A stretch of DNA of 64,000 bases from Diospyros lotus (lineage: Eukaryota; Streptophyta; Magnoliopsida; Ericales; Ebenaceae), in contig NC_068338.1 in NCBI RefSeq assembly GCF_014633365.1, positions 17,184,616 through 17,248,615 of the forward strand, written 5' to 3'. Position 1 is the stretch's first letter; each line of letters begins with the position of its first letter. The position numbers and the translations under genes are program-made. Shown here piece by piece: positions 1-8,452 of this stretch. The notes below the pieces were generated by a model. That model had not been told where the DNA came from. It did not search any database and saw nothing but the letters and a program-made list of their open reading frames with translations.

Positions 1-300
1 ATCTATATCCTTTGTAAGGTTTTGCACTAGGTTTTCTATACTCATTCTCTACTTCTTTTGCTACAAAATTCCTTTATTTCATTTATTTGTCTCACAAGTG
101 CCTTTATTGGTCATTTTCTTACATGTTTGAGCCGTATTAATTGTGTCTCCCATAGTTTATCTTCAACATGTGACATTCGAACCATATTATGTATTATCTT
201 ATTTCTTATTTTGTCTTTTCTTATATGGTCACAAATCTTTCTTAACATAACTGTCTTAGTTATGCTCATGTTTTGTACATTTTGGTACTTATCTCACATC
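1..300 (-). pseudogene. Degenerate LINE ORF2 C-terminal fragment
   Basis: Read on the minus strand, this stretch encodes the tail of a plant non-LTR retrotransposon reverse-transcriptase polyprotein. The conserved block appears as LRKICDHIRKDKIRNKIIHN followed by a V-E-D-K-L-W-E-T-Q-L-I-R-L-K-H-V stretch, which corresponds to the typical LINE pattern ending in RLRWFGHV. Several in-frame stop codons lie beyond it and a poly-T run at 321-334 interrupts the upstream part, so it is a dead copy. It runs off the left edge of the window. It sits in what would be the last intron of the aldehyde oxidase gene if that gene is intact. Identification rests on recognised motif spacing, not on a search. Confidence 0.75.
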
Positions 301-1500
301 TCCATCATAGGGTATGCCAAGTTTTTTTTTTTTTTTCCTCCCTTGGCTTGTGACGTGTTGTGTTGTATTTTTGGTTAGAAGGACTTACCCTCTATCTTTT
401 TGGTGTGGGACCTCCACTTTGCAAGTGCGGTTTTCCTCATTTTAATTCCTCATGGCCATTAATCAATGCGATCGGTCGGTTCTTATTATTCAATTGATGT
501 GATCAGTCGATTCTTATTATTCAAACTTTTAGCTCTAGACAATCAATCATCAATCTTCTATCATTCCTTAACAACTAATCTCCCTTAGTTTTTGTTTTCT
601 TATAGTCGATTGACTAGTTAACAATTGATCGATGATTTTACCTATAGTCGCCCTTTAGGCGATAGTTCCCCTTGCCTGCTTTGCATATTCATGCTTTCAA
701 CCCTTTTACTAAGTCTACACGAGAGAATAAAGTAAAGCATTCACTAGACATAATCTCATCATATTTCATGTCTTATGATTAAGTTGGTACATCCACATTT
801 AGGTAATATACACAGCATGCTCCAAAATACATACTTGCATTGTGCATATATTCCTCTCTTATTTATCGTCTGGTCAAATGCATTCCCCATCCCTTGCATG
901 GTATAGAATGTTAAAATGCAATGCATGAGAGTACATTCTAGCAAGACATGACACGCTGCAAATGTTATTCATTTCACACATTTAATGTTAAATACCATGC
1001 ATTCAATGAAGGCAGCCCCTGTGGTTCACAATACAGCTCTAATACAGTCATATTGTAACAGCTCCGAACCCACCTAACTATTACTTAACCTTTTTCATGT
1101 GGCATTGGATATCTTGTAAGCTATCATATTGCTTGTAAAGATAACAACAAAGAATAAAACATTATGCCCATAAATCTTAGAAACTTCATGTATTTCACAA
1201 AGAAAGTGTACCTTGATCCATTGGAACTTAAAGCCATAAAAGAGACTGTCAGTTGATGAAGAAAATAGCCGGATTTGATTTCTATCTTCTAACCCCAACT
1301 TTGATGATGGATGAAAAATAGAACTGTAATTTGTTTTGCTCTGTGTGTGGCATTGAGAGGACCAAACCCCTATTTACAATTATAGATGTAGCCTCTTATC
1401 AAAGTTTATCAAGAGTTGTATATATCTTTTAAACTAAATTTAAACATATCTGATAAAATATTCCTTAATTATCATGTGGACCACAAGATAATTCTTACAT
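301..1500. other. Non-coding stretch, probable last intron of the aldehyde oxidase gene
   Basis: I see no convincing exon in either strand. Short minus-strand open frames at 759-944 and 1095-1298 resemble no family I know. The sequence is AT-rich with a short duplicated phrase around 465-530 (a gatcRgtcgRttcttattatt pattern twice). The simplest reading is intron sequence, with a LINE remnant to its left, because the aldehyde oxidase exon to the right needs an upstream exon that is not visible here. Confidence 0.4.
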
Positions 1501-1512
1501 CTCTCCCTCTCC

Positions 1513-1570
<58 letters not shown>
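1501..1570. repeat. Compound microsatellite in front of the splice acceptor
   Basis: A run of CT dinucleotides passes into TA dinucleotides and then into TATG/TGTA tetranucleotides. It ends about 18 bases before the intron acceptor at 1588. The pyrimidine-rich part may serve as, or displace, the polypyrimidine tract of the intron. Its length is likely to vary between individuals. Confidence 0.85.
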
Positions 1571-1588
1571 TTGTTTTGCTATTTGCAG

Positions 1589-1821
1589 CTTCCGGGGAGC
1601 CGCCTTTGCTTCTTGCAACTTCAGTTCACTGTGCGACCAGGGCAGCCATTAAAGAAGCAAGAGAACAGCTTGCTTCTTGGAAAGGTTTAGATAGCTCTCA
1701 TTATTCCACAATATTCCAGCTAGAGGTCCCAGCTACCATGCCAGTTGTGAAGCAACTTTGTGGACTGGACAATGTGGAATGCTTCTTGAAAAACTTGCTC
1801 TCAGCTACCTCCAAAAATTAA
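1589..1821 (+). CDS. AAO: Aldehyde oxidase, terminal exon (partial gene)
   Basis: This is the last coding exon of a plant molybdenum-cofactor aldehyde oxidase (abscisic-aldehyde or indole-3-acetaldehyde oxidase family), a cytosolic enzyme that oxidises aldehydes such as abscisic aldehyde to the acid. The exon starts after the acceptor tttgcag at 1582-1588 in phase 1, so the joined reading is A-S-G-E-P-P-L-L-L-A. The signature SVHCATRAAIKEAR follows, and then VPATMPVVKQLCGLDNVE near the end, which is the family's C-terminal signature; the stop is TAA at 1819-1821. The GEPPLLLA segment belongs to the catalytic molybdopterin domain and separates aldehyde oxidase from xanthine dehydrogenase, which reads GEPPFFLASS. 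About 77 of the usual roughly 1,350 residues are present; all other exons would lie left of the window. No frameshift or stop is seen, so this may be a live gene end, but an isolated retained exon cannot be excluded. Confidence 0.88.
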
Positions 1822-1999
1822 CTTCCCATACACTAATTGCTATTAATTATTTTCCTTTGAGATATATATATACATATGTTGTAAGCAGGGAACCTTTCTT
1901 CTTCTGCTTGCATTTATTGTATTAGTTTCGTTTTAATGTGTATATGTCTTTCGTTACATTAGTTATAGGCTTGTAGTTGGTGAATTGTGAACTTTATGT
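1822..1999 (+). other. Probable 3' UTR and end of the aldehyde oxidase gene
   Basis: AT-rich sequence directly downstream of the stop codon, without open frames. It contains T-rich and TTTTAATGTG-like elements of the kind found in plant polyadenylation regions, but no unmistakable AATAAA signal. It ends where a dispersed repeat begins at about 2000. Confidence 0.4.
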
Positions 2000-2170
2000 T
2001 AAGGTAACGTTTGTTAAAATGAGTAAGATAAGGTTGTATCAAAATAATTTATCTGTAAAGTTCAAGATAACTTATTCAAAGGGGAGGAGATAAATTTATC
2101 TGAAAAATTCAAGATAAGAAATCACATGACTCTTTTTAGATAAATTTAACAAGTATAATGAAAAATACTT
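2000..2170. repeat. Dispersed AT-rich repeat, copy 1
   Basis: The stretch starting TTAAGGTAACGTTTGTTAAAA and containing ATCTGTAAAGTTCAAGATA and AAATAAGAAATCACATGA-like phrases recurs in diverged form at 6508-6840. It has no coding content. It is probably a non-autonomous DNA transposon, but I cannot define terminal inverted repeats. Confidence 0.55.
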
Positions 2171-4489
2171 TTGTCCATAATGTTTTTTATATTTTACTTT
2201 TTTCCGTTTATATCTTGATTAACAAATATTACTTAAAAATTTTATTTTTTGAACCATTTAAATTTTGCCTCTAAAGAGTATTTTTTGCTCTAAATGCCTT
2301 ACGAGGCAATAGGGCATACTGGTCTAGTAACAGTAAAATATAAATCTTAAGATTATGTCACTTTAATGGGAGAGTGTTGGGATTTTGAGACTTAAAATTA
2401 TGATCTTGAGATCGCCAACATTAACACCTACCTCTAGGTTATTACATTAGGTTAATTTATGCTTTTAAATGCCCATTTTTAAGGCAAATTGAAAATGTGA
2501 TTGGAGAAAATTCTCTCTAAAGAATTTGTTATAAAGGAAAAAATAATTAAGTGTCTCAAATAATTAGCTTGCGTTTTTTTTACTATTTTTAAGTTATTTT
2601 TAATTTTTTAAAATAATAAAAACGTATTCTCTTTACTGTTTTTAAAAATATATTTTTGAAAAAAAAATTATAAAAAAAATTTAAAATAATAAAAAATTAT
2701 TTTGAGTGTTTTCATAAAAAATAAATCTTAAACTCAAAACACATTTATTTATTTATTTATATTTTATTATTATAATAAGAAAAATTATAAAATTCATTAA
2801 CTTTAAAATATATATATTTTTAATAATATATTAACATTAAATATTTTTAATTTACTGAATAATCAAATTTATTAAATAAAATATTATTAAAAAAATATTT
2901 TCAAAATTTCAAAAAGAACACTTTTTTTAATTTTCTGTTTTGAGAAATAATTTTTTAAAATGACAAAGAGAACACGTTTTTAATTTTTAAAAAATAAATT
3001 ATTAAAATATAAAATTAAAAATAAATTCAAAACTAAAAATTAAAAAATAAAGAGAACACAGTCTTATATTTTAAAGGCAGATAATGAAATAAATTTCTAG
3101 CATGCATCTGATGTAAAGTTTTAGAGCAAAAAAAAAAAAATTTAATGCCTCTAAAAAAATAATAATTATATTATAGAGACAAGTAATATATAAAAGCAAT
3201 TTTTGAACATGCATCCAATCTAAATTTTTAGTGCCTTTAAAATATTTTTAACACATTGAATAGAAAAATGTCTCTAAAAATAAAATTTGTTGTAGTAGAA
3301 TGATATGCCATTCATATTTATATAATTATGAGTTATTTTGGTGAATTTTTATTGTTTATAAATGTAATTAATAGTGATGATTCAAGAAGTTCTACAACCT
3401 AAAGTGGCAACTCAATAGGAGCCATTCTCTAGGTGGAGACTTGAGATGTCAAGGTCAAATATTGTGTCTAATATTTGGATAATTTCACTGAGAAAAAGTG
3501 AATTGTATAAGTTTTAGTTTTGTTTGACTCGATGAGTTTTACATTATTTATCAATTACGTAATATAATTTCTCATCTTTCATTTGCCTTGAGACTCATTG
3601 TGAATAAAAATTCACGAGTGGAGTTTGAGTTCCTCTTTATTTAGAAAAATAAACAAGAAACATGAGTGTTATAACATTAATAATTGATAGTGGAACATAA
3701 TGGTGACATAAGATTCATTTAGCAAACTATAAAGCTTAGTTAAAATGAGATTTTGCTATAAGATTTTCAATCTTTCTTAAGAAATTAAATTTGTTAGTAT
3801 GAATTATGATGCTTGGAATTGCAATATTTATGTGATTGGGGGCAGGGTATTAAGCTCGAGCTCACCCTATCTGTCAACTTAACCTTAAAGTAATAAACAA
3901 CATAAAAGTCATTCAAATTTATTAAAAAGAAAAAAAGAATCAAATCACAATAACCTAATAAGAGCGAGATCAGACCAATTGGTGTGATTGGTAAAATTGT
4001 GAATTAAAGGCAAAAAATCAATTGATTAGTTACAAAGAATACATGATAAGAGAAGAGTTATAAAAAATGGTAGGGACGGGTTGATATAAAGAAAGGGATT
4101 TGAAAAAGAGAGAGAAGTAAGAGTCGAACTAGATAAGGGTGTTCATTATTTCTCCTTTACTTTTGTTAGCTTTTTTCTTTTTATTTCCTCAGTTATCTTT
4201 TTTTCATACACAATTTTGAAACTAATTCTTTTAGCTTCATAATTAAATAAACTTGATGGAAGACTTTTCTTTTTTTTTCTAGGGAATATTTTTCATTCTA
4301 ATTAGCTAAAATTATCTTTTAGATTCTTCAATTTTAAGATGCAATAAAGAAATAACCTTGTTGACTTTTAAAGAAATTTTATATAAAAATAGAAATTAAA
4401 TAAAGTTTATTTCTTTTGAAAAATGTTATTACTTTTTTGTTTCAAAATTGTCATAATAGAAAATATATAGAAAAATAGATGAATTATAT
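2171..4489. other. AT-rich non-coding sequence with one possible CACTA-type terminus
   Basis: No gene is visible. Long runs of A/T dominate 2560-3300. At about 3285-3297 the sequence TTTGTTGTAGTAG reads in reverse complement as CTACTACAACAAA, close to the ends of many plant CACTA elements. The AT-rich block to its left may therefore be a decayed transposon, but no matching left terminus was found. The rest (3300-4489) shows no recognisable structure. Confidence 0.45.
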
Positions 4490-5443
4490 TCCTCACTATC
4501 ACAACCTTAGCGTTTTGCTCCCCTATGGTGTCCCACCTCTTAAGGGCCTGGGAGAGGGGGGTGGAGCCAACATTGTTCTTTGAGTAATGAATATTATAAC
4601 TTGCAATTAGACATTATGACAATCACATGTACTTACACACATACTTCTCTCGCTTAAACTCACTACATCCTTGTTGCATGTGACCTCGACCATCTTTATT
4701 GCCTAGCCAAGCTCCCTGGCTGGTTTATGTAGGGCAACCTTTGCCTATTCCATCTTGAAGGGCTCAACGAGAAGTGCTTCCAATTTCCAACGCGTCCCAT
4801 GACTTCTATATGCTTTTGCGTATCCACTAGCAATGCTTGATTAATAGTTGCTTGTCTAAGATTGCCTTAAGCACATTTTCATACTACCATAGAGCACTAC
4901 TCTGATACTAATTATCACGATCTTAATGTTTTTACCAAAGCAATGCCTCATCTCCTAGAGATTGAGGGAAGAACGAAACCTTGCCCCTTAGGCAACAAGT
5001 ATTATAATACTTGTGTGATTTTCTCTTGCATCAAGGAGGGTCAAGGTGACACTAAAACTTATCTTTGTCAATTGGTCAATCCCTTTATCAATCCAATCTT
5101 TAAGGACAAACAAGCTATGGCCTCTTCAACAATCCTATCTTTACCAATTGGCCAGCCATTTTTATTTTGTTTTTGTTTTGTTGGGATGATATTTTGGTCA
5201 ATATAAAATATTTTTATATATTTATTTATATAATAAAATAAACAATGTCTTTAGGCAATATCATTTTTATCTTTAAATATTTCAAGTAGAAGTAACATTT
5301 ACTTTTTGCTTTTTTAATAGAAAATGAAGTAAACACAAAATTAAACTGATAAGAACTTATAAAAAAATTACCCACACTAATAACAAATTATTTATAATAT
5401 ATGATATTTACCCACAAATATTTAATGATAACATATTTAGGAG
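4490..5443 (-). mobile_element. LTR retrotransposon fragment: LTR end, primer-binding site and leader
   Basis: On the minus strand an LTR ends near 4914 and is followed by TAGTATCAGAG (4900-4910), a one-base variant of the initiator-tRNA-Met primer-binding site TGGTATCAGAGC. The leader continues leftward to about 4490. No gag or pol is present. A diverged copy in opposite orientation lies at 29158-29780, and a nearly identical direct copy of 4658-5437 lies at 20521-21300. It may belong to the outer end of the inverted duplication around the receptor kinases. Confidence 0.7.
4658..5437 (+). repeat. 780-bp direct repeat, left copy
   Basis: This interval matches 20521-21300 in the same orientation, both exactly 780 bp long. 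I count about a dozen scattered substitutions by eye and no indel. The copy boundaries do not coincide with ends of the retroelement fragment they lie in, so the repeat arose by copying a segment and not by transposition. Confidence 0.9.
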
Positions 5444-5529
5444 AAATTTGCATTCAAAGATAAAAGAAATTATAAGTAATAAAAGATTATATACTATTAA
5501 CAATTCCATGTAAGTACAATCACAAGCGG

Positions 5530-6190
5530 AATAGTGATAAGTAAGAATCTATCGCAGCTCAATAAAATGTTATGTTGCCTTAATCATATTTGCCCAACAC
5601 GGACAAACTCAGAGGAGGGGCGGTGTACGCCATACACCCCCCTTACATGTTCACGTCAAGTAACATACGTGGGCAACATGTCAAAACCCCCACAACCCAT
5701 CAAGATTAAGTTATCTTTATCGCAAAGAGGTTGGCCTCATCATCACGACATAGCTATTTGCCAACCTTACTAGTTATCCATCTTTAGTTGCAAAAGGTAA
5801 CGTACATGACAACCACACAAGGTATGCAACTTTCTAAGCATGGTGTGTTCTTTGGGAGCAAAATGTGAAATCTCTTATTTCGGGAGTCCCTGCAATTTAG
5901 CCTCAAGATTTTTACAAGGGGTTAAATCACGGAATCCAAGACCAATATTCGAATACGGGACCTACAGCTAGTTATATAGCAGTCTATAGTCCAAAACCTC
6001 TTTGAAAGTAACTCGTGCTCGCCCTTAATCACTGGGTTATGCCCCAGTGGGCAACATGGTGTGTTCTTTCATGTATGTTTTGTTGCTTATTGAACTCATT
6101 CGATCCTTAAGTCTGAGTATTAAATAATAGATCATACATGAAATTGATCACCAATATATTTATTAAGAAACATGATAATTAATTAGATTA
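5530..6190. repeat. Dispersed repeat, copy 1 (second copy at 62590-62970)
   Basis: Phrases such as AGATTAAGTTATCTTTAT, GCAAAGAGGTTGGCCTCATC and GGTATGCAACTTTCTAAGCA recur in the same order at 62590-62970. The family is unknown and non-coding. This copy is split by a SINE at 5854-6054 that the second copy lacks. It is also absent from the right arm of the receptor-kinase inverted duplication, so it entered the left arm afterwards or was lost from the right. Confidence 0.75.
5854..6054 (-). mobile_element. tRNA-derived SINE with 15-bp target duplication
   Basis: The 201-bp body is bounded by CATGGTGTGTTCTTT at 5839-5853 and again at 6055-6069. On the minus strand it begins with a box-A-like stretch, CATAACCCAGTGATTAAGG, followed about 80 bases later by a weak box B (GTATTCGAATATTGG). 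That is the layout of a tRNA-derived Pol III promoter. The homologous repeat at 62848-62862 carries a single copy of the target with no insert, which is the empty site. The tail lacks a clear poly(A). Confidence 0.82.
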
Positions 6191-7440
6191 TTGGCAACCT
6201 AGAAACCAAATAAATAGATTTGGCAAAAAAGGAATCATAATAACAGCTTCGAGATTTGCCACAAAACCCATTCTAAATTAGTCATAAAACAATAGAAAAG
6301 TGAATGGAATAGTTCTTATTGGTAATGTTTACCTTGAAGGAGAGTTCCTCCCTCCGCTGCAATTTGGTCTCAGTCATTGTTATTAATTAAGCTAGGCTAT
6401 ATTTGAGAAGATTTTTCTCAAATCATTTAAGAAGACTTTATGTAATCTAAGCTAAATTTGAAAAGATTTTTCTTTATCACGAATAGTTATCTGTAATTCT
6501 CTATGTTTTAAGGTAATATTTGTTAAAATGAATAAGATAAACTTGTATCAAGATAAAATTCGAATATTTTCTAAATCAAGATATGAAATATGATTAAAAT
6601 AAAATTTAAAAATATTCTAAAATTTTTACCAAATCGTTTGTTAAATTTGTTAGAATGCATTAAAGGACATATGTTTTATTTTTTCTTATCTGTAAGGTCC
6701 AAGATATATTTATCTTGAGAGAAAAAATATAAGCATATATGAAAAATGTCAAATAAGAAATCACGTGATATCTTTTTTAAAAGATCATTAAATAAATTTA
6801 ATAAATATATTAAAAATAATAAAAATTTAAAATAAATCATTGAAGGACTTTACTGATTAATAAGACCAAATGCACCATCATGTACGGAAAAGTATCAAAG
6901 GTAGGCGGTCTTCCTACTCCATGACTTATATTTCTACAATCAATACTCTTGGGTCAAGGCTTTAATTTGTAGTTAGAAAATTTCTACAATCATATTGTTT
7001 TTGAATTTCTTTGCAAAAAGATTACATTGGAATTTAATTTTCCTATATAAACCCTTATGTAACTAAATTATCTTTGCAAATTCTTATATTAATTAAAGCA
7101 TCATATTCTACCTAAAATTTGTAGTGTTGTTAATATACGATAATAAACTTATAATTACGAGAGAGTGTTTATCTTGAGTATTTAATACTGTTCGGGAGAC
7201 TTATAAAACAAAAGACACTTAGGGGGGCATGGTGTTATTTACACGAGCGCTTTAATAATTAAGTTAGACTCATTCAAAAAATAGAAAAATATTCAAGTAG
7301 TTTGTGTAAAAATATTTATATATCTCAATTAAAAAGATTATTATTTATTTATAGAGATTGAGACTATTAAACGGTAGAAGCAAGGGTTTATGGATTTACA
7401 TGCAAAAATTTCAAAGATTATTTAATGCATTCTCTGTCTA
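6191..7440. other. AT-rich non-coding stretch with second copy of a dispersed repeat
   Basis: 6508-6840 is a diverged copy of the repeat at 2000-2170. The remaining sequence is AT-rich and carries no open frame or motif I can interpret. It has no counterpart in the right arm, where sequence equivalent to 5296 directly adjoins sequence equivalent to about 7450. Confidence 0.5.
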
Positions 7441-7444
7441 GTAT

Positions 7445-7870
7445 TATGATTCACACCTTAGACTTTGGGAGGGTCTCTTGGGTTGTATCCAGGAAAGACC
7501 CACAAGAGAGCCTCTAGAAGGCTACTTGAGATAGGCAGGCCTCCAAGAGAATCTCCCAAGGACTACTTTGTTAAAGAAAATTTCCTCCTTCACTCTTTAG
7601 CCTTCTTAAGTCACTTTTCTAGACACAAAAGTTTTAACCCACAATAAATCAAATTCAATGATAAGAAGTGGTAGCATGTCCAAATGTCACTTCTCAATTG
7701 ATTAATTCCCTTAATTAATGTAGAAATCATTTTTTTTTTTAAATGGTTACGTAAAATATGTTTTTACTTAACGAGCAAAAAAAAAAAAAAAAGAGATCAA
7801 TTGTGTTTATAATAATATTATTATTATTCAAACTTAATACCATCAATGCAATATTTGTAGCACCTGACAT
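7445..7870 (+). repeat. Outer inverted-repeat segment, left arm
   Basis: This segment matches 28720-29157 in reverse complement, with many substitutions and small indels. Shared phrases include GGACTACTTTGTTAAAGAA, a TCACTTCTCAAT phrase, and AATTGTGTTTATAATAAT. It shows that the gene A/gene B duplication extends about 1 kb upstream of the coding regions and that this outer part is old. A poly-A run at 7779-7793 lies within it. Confidence 0.8.
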
Positions 7871-8297
7871 CAATGGTCCCATTAACTAGATAACATCTAG
7901 CTTTTGTATTCTGTTTAGCCTCGGCTCAATAAAAGAAGAGGGCGGAGAGTGGTCTTCTGTATAGATTCGAGGACAAATTAATTTTATTTAGACTTAAACC
8001 ACTTAATAAGATTAAAATTTTTATATATACTTTCTCCTAAATCTTATGATGGCAATGTTAGGAATAAATTAATTTCTTTAATTAAATTTATTTATTATAA
8101 TTATTCTTAGGCACTATTTAACAAAGATATCTAATTCTAAACAAATAATTATTTTTAAATTATTTTAAATAGAAGAAAATTTCTCTTTAAGTAAGCATTC
8201 TTAATTACAATCTCTAAATTCTTGTTCTATTTTTACTCTTTATTCTACATTTTAGAAAGAAATTTCTATAGGGACAGCACAGAGACAGCGCTGATTT
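7871..8297 (+). promoter_or_regulatory. Upstream region of receptor kinase gene A
   Basis: AT-rich sequence without open frames. The part from about 8130 to 8270 (TTCTATTTTTACTCTTTATTCTAC and neighbours) has a diverged counterpart upstream of gene B at 27800-27940, so it is probably shared promoter. A weak TATA-like TTTCTATAG lies at about 8262-8272. The core promoter assignment is inference. Confidence 0.4.
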
Positions 8298-8452
8298 TTG
8301 TGTGGAGACAAAGAGAGAGAGAGGGGGAGGGAGAGAGAATTTTCTGAGAAATTGTTGGCAAACAGCCAGAGACTTGGCCATGAGTTGACGGTCAATTCTT
8401 GGGGTGTGAGATGTTTCTATTTATTCCTCTCGAAAAGCTTGCAAAAACTTCC
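8298..8452 (+). promoter_or_regulatory. GA-rich 5' leader of gene A
   Basis: A purine-rich run of GAGA repeats (8308-8338) precedes the start codon. Gene B has the same leader, but with the GA block and the adjoining GACAGCACTGACTT phrase present twice. An upstream in-frame ATG at 8399 exists. It is not used in this annotation because gene B differs here by two bases, so the extended frame is not conserved, and because a signal peptide begins exactly at 8453. Confidence 0.5.

Noticed and set aside
58..378. 106-codon plus-strand hydrophobic frame
   Set aside because: The minus strand of the same interval shows a recognisable LINE protein tail, so the hydrophobic frame is its shadow.
1095..1298. 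Minus-strand frame of 67 codons as an exon of another gene
   Set aside because: No family resemblance, no convincing splice sites on both sides, and it lies in the probable intron of the aldehyde oxidase gene.
4943..5206. 87-codon plus-strand frame, also at 20806-21069
   Set aside because: It is antisense to the LTR of a retroelement fragment, and the second copy exists only because of the direct duplication.
8399..8452. N-terminal extension of receptor kinase A starting at the upstream ATG
   Set aside because: Gene B differs by a two-base indel in this stretch so the extended frames differ, and the signal peptide starts at 8453.
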